A stretch of DNA of 36,967 nucleotides from Clostridia bacterium (GCA_003252135.1 QKDK01000197.1:1-36967), one strand, 5' to 3'. Positions 8,911 through 18,330 are shown, numbered from the stretch's first letter. The notes: generated by a model from the sequence alone, not told the origin. Program-made: numbers and translations.

Positions 8911-9498
8911 ATGCTTTCCTCAATGAAAAATCACAATGTCCTTGTTGTGTCCAGTGTTGATAAAGGAATCAGTTTTTTTTCAGAACTGTTAGGGACAAAT
9001 GGAGACGAACCGGTATCAGTAGCACATAGTGGCAGCGAAGCCCGTAGAATGATGAATTCAGACAGCTATACCCTTGTTGTCGTTGACACCCCTCTTTCTG
9101 ATGAATTCGGACTGGAACTTGCAATTTATATTGCGGAGAATTCCAATGCCGGAACGATGCTGATCGTAAAAAGCGAGATATATGATGAAATCTGTTACAG
9201 GGTCGAAGATTATGGCATAATGACCATTTCCAAACCCATATCAAAGCAGTTGTTTCATCAGGCACATCGTATGCTGAATGCTGTTCGCGCAGGAATGCGG
9301 AAACTGGAAGAGGAGAATAGAAAGCTTCAGGTTAAAATTGAAGATTTACGTATGATAGACAGAGCAAAATATGTTCTTATGGAATACCTTAAGATGAATG
9401 AGGCCCAGGCACACAGATACATTGAGAAACAGGCAATGGATATGAGGATGACAAAACGGGCAGTTGCAGAAAGCATATTGAAAACCTACGTAAATTAG
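8911..9498 (+). CDS. ANTAR-domain response-regulator-like transcription antiterminator
   Basis: C-terminal ANTAR-type sequence ENRKLQVKIEDLRMIDRAKYVLMEYLKMNEAQAHRYIEKQAMDMRMTKRAVAESIL after an N-terminal receiver-like region. AAGGAGG RBS supports ATG 8911. Confidence 0.85.
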   Translation: MLSSMKNHNVLVVSSVDKGISFFSELLGTNGDEPVSVAHSGSEARRMMNSDSYTLVVVDTPLSDEFGLELAIYIAENSNAGTMLIVKSEIYDEICYRVEDYGIMTISKPISKQLFHQAHRMLNAVRAGMRKLEEENRKLQVKIEDLRMIDRAKYVLMEYLKMNEAQAHRYIEKQAMDMRMTKRAVAESILKTYVN

Positions 9499-9659
9499 TA
9501 TATGATAGTACAGAAATAAAAATCCTGTTAGGGAGACCAATGATATCATTCGGTGACTGGATATGAAAACAATGACAGACTTACACCCTTGATAAAAGCT
9601 TGGTACCTGACATAAAATATGGTTTGCGTTGAAAATAACAAATGTTTATGAGGTAGAAA

Positions 9660-11081
9660 ATGAATAATTCTATGGAAAAACTGCATGAGGAATGCGCAGT
9701 ATTCGGGGTTAGCGTAACTTCAGAAGAAGCAGTTGGAATTACCTATAATGGGTTATTATCAATGCAGCACAGAGGCCAGGAAGGGGCTGGAATTGCTGCA
9801 ATGCCGATGCATGGCAATGGAATCGTATGCCATAAGGATGTCGGTCTCGTTGGGGAAGTTTTTACAGAGAAGGTTATAGCAAAGCTGCCTGCCAGCAATC
9901 TGGCGGTCGGTCATAACCGTTACTCAACAACAGGTTCGAACACCAGACAGAATGTTCAGCCGTTTGTTACAGAATTTCTGACAGGAAGAATTGCAACGGT
10001 TCATAATGGAAATGTTGTAAATGCCAAGACGCTCAAAAAGCAGCTGGAGAACAAAGGCCTTGATTTTGCAGCGACCAGTGACAGTGAAGTAATATCATCT
10101 CTGATTGCTTATCAGACGATATTAAAAGGCAATATTATTGAAGGAACAATAGCAGCGGTTCGTGAGTTAGAGGGAGCATTCTCTCTTATTATTATGTGCG
10201 GAGATCACAAGCTGATTGCTGTCAGAGATCCCAACGGTTTCAGACCTTTATGCATCGGAACGAACCAGTATGGGTGTGTGGTGGCATCGGAGAGCTGTGC
10301 CCTGGAGAACTGCGGATTTGAAATGCTCCGTGATGTCAGACCGGGCGAGATCATTGTTATTGAAGACGGCAGGATCATAGAAGAAAGAATGTATGCAGAA
10401 TCCAGAGAACGCGGTGTCTGTATCTTCGAATATGTTTACTTTGCGAGATCAGATTCGGTCATTGACGGTTTAAGTGTATATGAAGCCAGATGCAACATGG
10501 GCAGAATGCTTGCAAAAGAACATCCGGTCGATGCCGATGTGGTCTGCGGAATTCCGGACAGCGGTTTAGAAGCTGCTATGGGTTATGCAGAGGAAAGCGG
10601 ATTGCCCCTGGTACAGGGCTTTGCAAAGAACAGATATATCGGACGAAGCTTTATCTTCCCTACACAGGCACAGCGTGAGAATGCTGTAAAGATGAAGATG
10701 AATCCGCTCAGATACAATGTTAAAGGTAAAAGGATCATTCTGGTTGATGATTCCATTGTTCGCGGTACGACAGCAGCTAAAATTGTAAGCAGCATGCGTA
10801 ACGCTGGCGCGAAAGAAGTCCATATGAGAATTTCTGCGCCTCCATTTTTACATACCTGTCACTTTGGTACTGATATTGATGATGAAGCCAATCTGATCGC
10901 AAATCATCTGAGCATCGATGAGATCTGTAAAAAGATCGGCGCAGACACGCTAGGATTTATCAGTCTCGATGGACTTGAAAAGGCATGTGGAAAATGTTCA
11001 TTACAGTTTTGTACGGGATGCTTTGACGGTAACTATGGCATTCCGGTTTCAGAATATTCCAAGCAGGATCTTGAAGGTTAA
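9660..11081 (+). CDS. purF: Amidophosphoribosyltransferase
   Basis: ECAVFGV (Cys nucleophile after short leader), LLSMQHRGQEGAGI, VGHNRYSTTGSN, PRT motif RIILVDDSIVRGTT, C-terminal Cys residues. Confidence 0.97.
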   Translation: MNNSMEKLHEECAVFGVSVTSEEAVGITYNGLLSMQHRGQEGAGIAAMPMHGNGIVCHKDVGLVGEVFTEKVIAKLPASNLAVGHNRYSTTGSNTRQNVQPFVTEFLTGRIATVHNGNVVNAKTLKKQLENKGLDFAATSDSEVISSLIAYQTILKGNIIEGTIAAVRELEGAFSLIIMCGDHKLIAVRDPNGFRPLCIGTNQYGCVVASESCALENCGFEMLRDVRPGEIIVIEDGRIIEERMYAESRERGVCIFEYVYFARSDSVIDGLSVYEARCNMGRMLAKEHPVDADVVCGIPDSGLEAAMGYAEESGLPLVQGFAKNRYIGRSFIFPTQAQRENAVKMKMNPLRYNVKGKRIILVDDSIVRGTTAAKIVSSMRNAGAKEVHMRISAPPFLHTCHFGTDIDDEANLIANHLSIDEICKKIGADTLGFISLDGLEKACGKCSLQFCTGCFDGNYGIPVSEYSKQDLEG

Positions 11082-11156
11082 AATCCTGCTTGCGTTATGA
11101 AAAAAGGTTATTTGCCCGGTGATGTATTTATTAAAGAAACGGATATGAGGTGAACT

Positions 11157-12290
11157 ATGAGTAAAACAGTGTATTTAGTACTGGAGAATGGAAAAGTATT
11201 TCAGGGTAAAGGGTTCGGTGCTGAAGGTGAAGTCACCGCTGAAGTAGTATTTACGACCGGTATGACCGGTTATCTTGAAACCCTCACAGATCAGAGCTAC
11301 CATGGACAGATGGTTATACAGACTTTCCCGCTGATCGGTAATTACGGAGTTATTCCCGCCGATTTTGAAAGCAACAGCGTCGGGCCTTGTGCATACATAG
11401 TAAAAAATCGGTGTCAAAATCCCTCGAATTTCCGTTCGGAAGGGGATCTTGACACCTTTTTAAAGGATAGGGGAATTGTGGGAATCTATGATGTAGATAC
11501 CCGTGCTCTTACAAGAATCATCAGGGAGAGCGGTGTCATGAACGGAAAGATCGTTTATGATATGACAGATATAAACTGGGAAGAGATCAGAGAATACCAG
11601 GTGACAAAGGCTGTTGCCAGCGTTACACGAAACATGACAGAAACAAAGGATATGAAAGATTCAAAACCACTTGCTGCTACCAACGACGTGGTCCTTGGAA
11701 TTGAAAAACCGGAAACACCATATAAAGTCGCGCTGCTTGATTTTGGTCTGAAAGATAATATCGTACGTGAACTGAACCGTTTTGGATGTGATGTGACGAT
11801 CTATCCGGGTGATACAGAGCCACAAACGATTATAGAATCAGAACCTGATGGAATCATGCTGTCAAATGGTCCTGGAGACCCGGCAGAAAATGTACAGATC
11901 ATTGAGAATCTAAAAGTGCTTACAAAGTCAGGCATTCCTATTTTTGGAATCTGTCTTGGGCATCAGCTGCTGGCGCTTGCCAACGGATTTACGACTTATA
12001 AATTAAAATATGGTCACAGAGGCGGAAATCAGCCTGCAAAGGATCTTGTAACAGGAAAGATCTATATTACAAGCCAGAACCATGGGTATGCAGTTTCCAA
12101 TGAAAGTATAGATTCAGTACTTGCAACAGAACGCTTTATCAATGTGAATGATGGAACCTGTGAGGGAATAGATTATAAGAACACGCCTGCGTTCTCGGTA
12201 CAGTTCCATCCGGAAGGAAGCGGCGGGCCGAGAGATACAGAGACCTTGTTCCAGAGGTTCACAAAGCTTATGCAGGAAAATGCAAGATAA
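11157..12290 (+). CDS. carA: Carbamoyl-phosphate synthase small subunit
   Basis: GMTGYLETLTDQSYHGQ, SNFRSEGDLDTFLK, GICLGHQLLALA, SVQFHPEGSGGP. Confidence 0.97.
   Translation: MSKTVYLVLENGKVFQGKGFGAEGEVTAEVVFTTGMTGYLETLTDQSYHGQMVIQTFPLIGNYGVIPADFESNSVGPCAYIVKNRCQNPSNFRSEGDLDTFLKDRGIVGIYDVDTRALTRIIRESGVMNGKIVYDMTDINWEEIREYQVTKAVASVTRNMTETKDMKDSKPLAATNDVVLGIEKPETPYKVALLDFGLKDNIVRELNRFGCDVTIYPGDTEPQTIIESEPDGIMLSNGPGDPAENVQIIENLKVLTKSGIPIFGICLGHQLLALANGFTTYKLKYGHRGGNQPAKDLVTGKIYITSQNHGYAVSNESIDSVLATERFINVNDGTCEGIDYKNTPAFSVQFHPEGSGGPRDTETLFQRFTKLMQENAR
11402..11461. terminator. Bidirectional terminator-like hairpin inside carA
   Basis: AAAAAA-tc-GGTGTCAA (11410-11417) ... TTGACACC (11449-11456)-TTTTT, with inner stems ATCCCT/GGGGAT and TTCC-GTTC-GGAA. 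The structure is direct from the sequence; function is unknown. Confidence 0.5.
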
Positions 12291-12311
12291 TGATATGGAG
12301 GAGGATGTACT

Positions 12312-15300
12312 ATGCCGCTTGATAAAAGCATAAAAAAAGTATTGATTATAGGCTCGGGACCAATTGTGATCGGTCAGGCCGCGGAGTTTGATTATGCAGG
12401 AACCCAGGCATGCCGGGCGCTGAAAGAAGAAGGAATTAAGATTGTGCTCGTAAATTCTAATCCTGCGACCATCATGACAGACAATGTCATGGCTGATAAG
12501 ATTTATATAGAGCCTCTTAATTTAACAACAATAAAAAGAATCATAGAACTTGAAAGACCTGACAGTATACTGTCAGGATTCGGAGGACAGACCGGTCTGA
12601 CCTTGTCCATGCAGCTTGCCAGCGAAGGATATCTTGATCAGCAGGGTGTAAAACTATTAGGTGCTTCTCTTTCAACCATTGAAAAAGCCGAAGACCGTCA
12701 GATGTTCAAAGATACCATGCAGTCGATCGGACAGCCGTGCATACCGTCAAAGGTAGTGACCACGGTGGAGGATGCAGTTGATTTTACAAAAGAAATAGGA
12801 TATCCGATCATTGTACGTCCTGCTTATACCCTTGGCGGAAGCGGCGGTGGTATTGCAGAAAATGAAAAAGAGCTCCGCGATATTGCAGCTACCGGTCTTG
12901 ACTTATCGCCGATCACACAGATCCTTGTCGAAAAGTGTATATCCGGCTGGAAAGAAATCGAGTTTGAAGTTATACGTGACAAAGATGGAAATGTAATCAC
13001 TGTATGCTCCATGGAGAATTTTGATCCGGTAGGTGTTCATACAGGTGACAGTATTGTTATTGCACCTACCGTAACACTTGCGGATAAAGAGTTCCAGATG
13101 CTCCGTACCGCAGCACTTGATATAATCAATGAATTAAAAGTTGAAGGCGGATGTAACGTTCAGTTCGCTCTTCACCCAACATCGTTCGATTATGCAGTTA
13201 TAGAAGTTAACCCTCGTGTGTCCAGGTCATCAGCACTTGCTTCTAAAGCTACCGGTTATCCGATTGCCAAGGTTGCAGCTAAGATCGCTATCGGATACCG
13301 ACTTGATGAGATCATCAATGCAGTTACCGGAAAGACCTATGCAGCTTTTGAGCCAGCTCTCGATTATGTGGCAGTAAAATTCCCGCGCTGGCCATTTGAT
13401 AAATTTATTTATGCAAAACGTAATCTTGGTACACAGATGAAAGCGACAGGAGAGGTCATGGCAATTGCAGACAGCTTCGAGGCAGCGCTGATGAAAGCAG
13501 TAAGAGGTGTTGAGGTATCACTTGATACTTTACGTATGCCACGAATGGAAAAGTATTCCGATGCTGAATTGGAAGAAATCGTGATTCATCCGACCGATGA
13601 ACGTTTATTTGCTATATTTGAATTGCTCTACAGAGGAAGAACAATCGAAGAAATTCATGAGAAATCCATGATAGATAATTGGTTCCTTGAAAAAATTAAA
13701 TTATTATTTAACTTTGAGACAAACCGGCTTGGACTTGAAACAGGAAGCAATGAATGGTATGTGACAGGAAAGAAGCTTGGATACACTGATAAAGTTTTGA
13801 AACGAATGAACAATGGAACCATTCCTTTTGTACTGAAGGAATCCTACCATATGGTTGATACCTGTGCCGGCGAGTTCCCGGCAGAGACCCCTTACTTTTA
13901 CGGCGGATTCGATGTCAAAGAAAGCGGTGTGGAGAATGAAGCGCTTACCTTTATCGGAAAGAGTAAAAAACCAAGAGTGATCGTAATCGGTTCCGGACCG
14001 ATCCGAATCGGTCAGGGTATTGAATTTGATTACGCATGTGTTCACTGTGTTATGGCCTTACAGGAAATCGGATATGAAGTTATCATTATCAATAACAATC
14101 CGGAAACTGTTTCAACAGATTTCGACACAGCAGACAGACTGTATTTTGAACCGCTTCATGCAGAAGATGTCATGAATATCATTGAAATTGAGAAACCATT
14201 CGGTGTTGTGGTAGCATTCGGCGGTCAGACAGCAATCAAGCTGACGAATCATCTGGCAGCCAACGGGGTTCACATTATTGGTACATCGGCAGACGGTATT
14301 GACATGGCAGAAGACAGAGCAAGATTTGAGGCATTGCTTGAAAGTCTGAATATCAGTCGTCCGCAGGGATCGACTGTTATGACAACAGAAGAAGCTCTTG
14401 AGGTTGCCGCAAGACTTACTTATCCGGTTCTGATTCGCCCATCCTATGTACTTGGCGGTCAGAATATGATCATTGCCTATGAAGAAGCAGATGTAAAAGA
14501 GTATATGGAAGTAATCCTGCGCCAGAAACAGGATAATCCTGTATTGATCGATAAATATCTGAGCGGTATGGAAGTTGAAGTTGATGCGATCTGTGACGGA
14601 GAGAATATACTGATTCCTGGTATCATGGAGCATATTGAAAGAACAGGAATTCACTCAGGTGACAGTATTGCCGTATATCCGGGCCCTCATATTGATGATG
14701 AAATACGTGAACTGATCTTAAAGACAACTGAAAAGATCTGTAAAGGTCTGAAAGGGATTGGACTGATCAACCTTCAGTATATTGTAATGGACAAGGAACT
14801 CTACGTAATAGAAGTGAATCCAAGGGCATCACGTACTGTTCCATATCTCAGCAAGGTCACCGGCGTTCCTATGTGTGATCTGGCAACCAGAGCAAGTCTT
14901 GGCGAAAAATTAGTTAATATGGGATATGGTACAGGTCTGTATCCGATTTCTCCCTATACAGCAGTAAAGGTTCCGGTCTTTTCTTTTGAAAAACTGACAG
15001 ACGTAGATACACAGCTCGGGCCGGAAATGAAATCAACCGGCGAAGTACTTGGTCTGGGACGCAGCTTCCAGGAAGCTCTTTACAAGGGTATTGTTGCATC
15101 CGGCAGCAAGATGGAGAAGAGCGGCGGGGTTCTGATCACTGTCCGTGGAAGCGATAAGGTTGAAATCGTTGATGTGGCAAGAAAGTTCGAGAAGCTTGGC
15201 TTTACGTTATATGCAACCAGAGGCACTGCAAAAGTTTTGAGAAAGAGCGGACTCGAAGTAGAAACTGTGGCAAAGCTCCATGAATGGGAAGCAGAGAATG

Positions 15301-16463
15301 GTGAATTACTTGTTACAGAACAGATAGAACAAAACGAAGAAACAGAAAATAGTGATAAACCGGCTATGAACACCATGCAGCTGTTAGAGAGCGGAAAGAT
15401 AAAATACCTTCTCTCCACTTCGGCCAAGGGACGTAATCCTGCAAGAGACAGTGTTAAGTTAAGAAGAAAAGCCTGCCGTCTTGGCATTCCATGCCTGACT
15501 TCACCAGACACCGCCAATGCATTGGTAGACAGCCTGCTGAGTAATTTCACTTTATTAAATTCTGAGGTAATTGATATAAATCATCTTGACAGTGAAAGAT
15601 TGAAGCTGAAGTTTGCCAAGATGCAGACCTGTTCCAATGACTATATATATATTGACTGTATGGATAAAGAGATTGCTTCCCCTGAATTCCTGTCTGTAAC
15701 ATTACCAGAGCGCCACAAAGGCATCGGCGGTGATGGAGTCATACTCATTGAGAAGTCGGAGATCGCTGATGCAAAGATGCGTATGTTCAACATGGATGGA
15801 AGTGAAGGACAGATGGCTGGCAATCCGATCCGCTGCGTGGCTAAATTCCTTTATGATAAAGGGATTGTCAGGAATAAGCTTGTGAACATTGAAACAAAGA
15901 GCGGTGTAAAGCAATGCAAGCTTTATACCAAGAACAGCATGGTCTATAAGGTGGAAAGTGAGATGGGCAAGGCCGTTCTTACACCTGCTGAAATTCCAGT
16001 AGCACTTCCTAAAAGCATGAAGACCAAAGATACTGAGAAAATGATCATGAATCAGGATTACAGTATTGGTGGTGTTGATTACAAGATATCCTGTGTATCC
16101 ATGGGCAATCCTCATTGTGTCGTATTCACAGATGCGGTGGACAGTCTGGATCTTGGTGTAATCGGACCGATGTTTGAGCATGACAAGCTGTTCCCGGAAC
16201 GTGTCAATGCAGAGTTCGTTGAATTAGTCAGCGCTCATACCATAAAGATGCGCGTATGGGAAAGAGGAAACGGCGAAACAAAAGCATGCGGAACAGGTGC
16301 ATGTGCAGGAGCAGTTGCTGCAATCCTGAATGGATATTGCAAGAGCGATAAACCGATCAAAGTTATGCTGCCAGGCGGAGATCTTTATGTTACCTATACG
16401 GATGAAGGGGTAATCCTTTCCGGAGATGCAGAAAAAGTCTACGAAGGTATTGTAGTGGTATAA
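12312..16463 (+). CDS. carB: Carbamoyl-phosphate synthase large subunit fused to a C-terminal diaminopimelate epimerase-like domain
   Basis: CarB halves (LIIGSGPIVIGQAAEFDYAGTQA; VIGSGPIRIGQGIEFDYACVH), MGS-like domain (GKIKYLLSTSAKGRNPARDSVKLRRKACRLGIPCLTS), then from about 15598 a DapF-like domain (LKFAKMQTCSNDYIYIDC, HKGIGGDGVILIE, MFNMDGSEGQMAGNPIRCVAKF, VSMGNPHCVVF, RVWERGNGETKACGTGACAGAVAA) in one uninterrupted frame. Confidence 0.95.
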   Translation: MPLDKSIKKVLIIGSGPIVIGQAAEFDYAGTQACRALKEEGIKIVLVNSNPATIMTDNVMADKIYIEPLNLTTIKRIIELERPDSILSGFGGQTGLTLSMQLASEGYLDQQGVKLLGASLSTIEKAEDRQMFKDTMQSIGQPCIPSKVVTTVEDAVDFTKEIGYPIIVRPAYTLGGSGGGIAENEKELRDIAATGLDLSPITQILVEKCISGWKEIEFEVIRDKDGNVITVCSMENFDPVGVHTGDSIVIAPTVTLADKEFQMLRTAALDIINELKVEGGCNVQFALHPTSFDYAVIEVNPRVSRSSALASKATGYPIAKVAAKIAIGYRLDEIINAVTGKTYAAFEPALDYVAVKFPRWPFDKFIYAKRNLGTQMKATGEVMAIADSFEAALMKAVRGVEVSLDTLRMPRMEKYSDAELEEIVIHPTDERLFAIFELLYRGRTIEEIHEKSMIDNWFLEKIKLLFNFETNRLGLETGSNEWYVTGKKLGYTDKVLKRMNNGTIPFVLKESYHMVDTCAGEFPAETPYFYGGFDVKESGVENEALTFIGKSKKPRVIVIGSGPIRIGQGIEFDYACVHCVMALQEIGYEVIIINNNPETVSTDFDTADRLYFEPLHAEDVMNIIEIEKPFGVVVAFGGQTAIKLTNHLAANGVHIIGTSADGIDMAEDRARFEALLESLNISRPQGSTVMTTEEALEVAARLTYPVLIRPSYVLGGQNMIIAYEEADVKEYMEVILRQKQDNPVLIDKYLSGMEVEVDAICDGENILIPGIMEHIERTGIHSGDSIAVYPGPHIDDEIRELILKTTEKICKGLKGIGLINLQYIVMDKELYVIEVNPRASRTVPYLSKVTGVPMCDLATRASLGEKLVNMGYGTGLYPISPYTAVKVPVFSFEKLTDVDTQLGPEMKSTGEVLGLGRSFQEALYKGIVASGSKMEKSGGVLITVRGSDKVEIVDVARKFEKLGFTLYATRGTAKVLRKSGLEVETVAKLHEWEAENGELLVTEQIEQNEETENSDKPAMNTMQLLESGKIKYLLSTSAKGRNPARDSVKLRRKACRLGIPCLTSPDTANALVDSLLSNFTLLNSEVIDINHLDSERLKLKFAKMQTCSNDYIYIDCMDKEIASPEFLSVTLPERHKGIGGDGVILIEKSEIADAKMRMFNMDGSEGQMAGNPIRCVAKFLYDKGIVRNKLVNIETKSGVKQCKLYTKNSMVYKVESEMGKAVLTPAEIPVALPKSMKTKDTEKMIMNQDYSIGGVDYKISCVSMGNPHCVVFTDAVDSLDLGVIGPMFEHDKLFPERVNAEFVELVSAHTIKMRVWERGNGETKACGTGACAGAVAAILNGYCKSDKPIKVMLPGGDLYVTYTDEGVILSGDAEKVYEGIVVV
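12558..12577. repeat. Perfect 20-bp palindrome inside carB
   Basis: CCTGACAGTATACTGTCAGG equals its own reverse complement. Confidence 0.9.
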
Positions 16464-16495
16464 AAAATAAAAGATTGAAGCAGTTATTATTCATG

Positions 16496-16568
16496 TAAAT
16501 AAAAATACAAGTTCAGCAGTTAATAAAAATACAAGTTCAGCAGTTAATTAAAAATACAAGTTCAGCAG
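16496..16568 (+). repeat. Three tandem copies of a ~24-bp unit (TTAATAAAAATACAAGTTCAGCAG)
   Basis: Copies at 16496-16519, 16520-16543 and 16544-16568 (last copy 25 nt). Confidence 0.93.
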
Positions 16569-16670
16569 AAATTGTACCATATGTTAAAAATGAATACTGT
16601 CATGATAATATGAAAATAGTGTCATGACAGTATAGATATTTTAAAAGGTAAATTTCTGCTGTGGTATTTT
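16551..16670. repeat. Nested ~120-bp inverted-repeat element
   Basis: AAAATAC/GTATTTT, CAGCAGAAATT(g)TACC/GGTAAATTTCTGCTG and ATACTGTCATGA/TCATGACAGTAT are nested in register. Confidence 0.8.
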
Positions 16671-16725
16671 ATTTTAAAAAATTAAATTCAAAATTAATAT
16701 TAGGGCAGAATGGAGGATAAAAACA

Positions 16726-18330
16726 ATGACGAAGTATATATTCGTTACAGGTGGTGTTGTATCAGGGTTAGGAAAGGGTATTACCGCTGCATCTCTTGGA
16801 AGATTACTGAAGGCGCGTGGGTTCAAGGTAGCCGCGCAAAAGCTCGATCCCTATATCAATGTGGATCCGGGAACCATGAGTCCTTACCAGCACGGAGAAG
16901 TGTTCGTAACAGACGATGGGGCAGAGACAGATCTTGATCTTGGTCACTATGAAAGATTTATTGACGAGGATCTGAATAAATTTTCAAATCTTACAACTGG
17001 AAAAGTATACTGGAATGTTTTAAATAAAGAAAGAAGAGGTGAGTACCTGGGAGAAACAATACAGGTCATTCCTCATATTACAAATGAGATAAAAGGGTTT
17101 ATATATAATGTCGGAAATAAAGCAAACGCTGATATTGTCATTACTGAAATCGGCGGAACAACCGGAGATATTGAGAGTCAGCCTTTTCTGGAGGCTATAC
17201 GACAGGTGTCTCATGAAGTCGGAAGCAAGAACTGTTTATTTATCCATGTAACACTGGTGCCTTACCTGGAAGCTTCAGGAGAACATAAGTCCAAGCCGAC
17301 ACAGCACTCTGTAAGAGAGCTTCAGTCCATGGGGATAACACCGAATATCATTGTCATGAGAAGCGATCACCCTGTGAATGAATCGATCCGAAAGAAGATC
17401 TCACTATTCTGTAATGTAAAACCTGACTGTGTTATAGAGAATATAACAATTCCCACACTGTATGAAGCACCGCTCATGCTGGAGAAGAATAATTTTTCTG
17501 ATATTGTCTGCAGAGAGCTTGAAATCGAGGACAGAGTAGCTGATCTTACAGAATGGACTGCCATGGTGGAAAGAATCAAGAGCAGGAACAAAACAGTTAC
17601 CATTGCGCTTGTCGGTAAATATGTGCAGCTTCATGATGCATATCTTTCTGTAGCAGAAGCTTTAAATCATGCCGGATATGAGTGCGGCTCGAAGATCAAG
17701 ATCATCTGGACAGACTCAGAAGGTATTACAGAAGAAAATGTTGATGAAACATTAAAGGGCAGTGATGGTATTCTGATACCGGGAGGCTTTGGAAACAGAG
17801 GAATCGAAGGTAAGATTCTTGCTGCAGGCTATGCAAGAAAAAATAATGTTCCATTCCTCGGTATCTGTCTTGGCATGCAGATTGCAGTTATCGAGTTTGC
17901 ACGTTCTGTATGCGGTATGAAGGATGCCAATTCAGGTGAATTTGATAATGAAACACCAAATAAGGTCATCGACTTTATGCCTGATCAGAATGAAGAGATT
18001 GCAAAGGGCGGTACCATGAGACTTGGCAGCTACCCTTGTAAAGTTGCAGATAACACCATGATGAGAAAATGCTACCAAAAGGACATGATCAACGAAAGAC
18101 ATCGTCATCGTTATGAATTTAATAACAATTACAGAGATCTGATGATAGAAAAAGGACTTGTGATCAGCGGAACCTCACCGGATGACCGTATCGTTGAAAC
18201 TGTAGAAGTACCGGAAAATGATTTCTTTGTCGGTGTTCAGTTCCATCCTGAGTTCAAGAGCAGACCAAACCGTGCACATCCTTTATTCCTTGGTCTTGTA
18301 AGCTCAGCATTAAAAAAGAAAGAATCCTGA
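16726..18330 (+). CDS. pyrG: CTP synthase
   Basis: [94 protein letters not shown]. Confidence 0.98.
   Translation: MTKYIFVTGGVVSGLGKGITAASLGRLLKARGFKVAAQKLDPYINVDPGTMSPYQHGEVFVTDDGAETDLDLGHYERFIDEDLNKFSNLTTGKVYWNVLNKERRGEYLGETIQVIPHITNEIKGFIYNVGNKANADIVITEIGGTTGDIESQPFLEAIRQVSHEVGSKNCLFIHVTLVPYLEASGEHKSKPTQHSVRELQSMGITPNIIVMRSDHPVNESIRKKISLFCNVKPDCVIENITIPTLYEAPLMLEKNNFSDIVCRELEIEDRVADLTEWTAMVERIKSRNKTVTIALVGKYVQLHDAYLSVAEALNHAGYECGSKIKIIWTDSEGITEENVDETLKGSDGILIPGGFGNRGIEGKILAAGYARKNNVPFLGICLGMQIAVIEFARSVCGMKDANSGEFDNETPNKVIDFMPDQNEEIAKGGTMRLGSYPCKVADNTMMRKCYQKDMINERHRHRYEFNNNYRDLMIEKGLVISGTSPDDRIVETVEVPENDFFVGVQFHPEFKSRPNRAHPLFLGLVSSALKKKES

Noticed and set aside
9499-9659. Known purine riboswitch upstream of purF
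   Set aside because: Only a small dyad (AATGATATCATT, 9539-9550) and a weak promoter were seen; no purine riboswitch core recognised.
14112-16181. Several 150-180-aa antisense ORFs within carB
   Set aside because: Opposite-strand shadows of a well-supported CDS; no RBS or recognisable domains.
16496-16568. Possible CRISPR array
   Set aside because: The repeats are directly abutting with no spacers, only three copies, and no cas genes nearby.
16690-16725. GGGC-type CTP attenuator at pyrG (as in Bacillus)
   Set aside because: AGGGCAG is present but no correctly spaced promoter or downstream terminator hairpin was found by eye.
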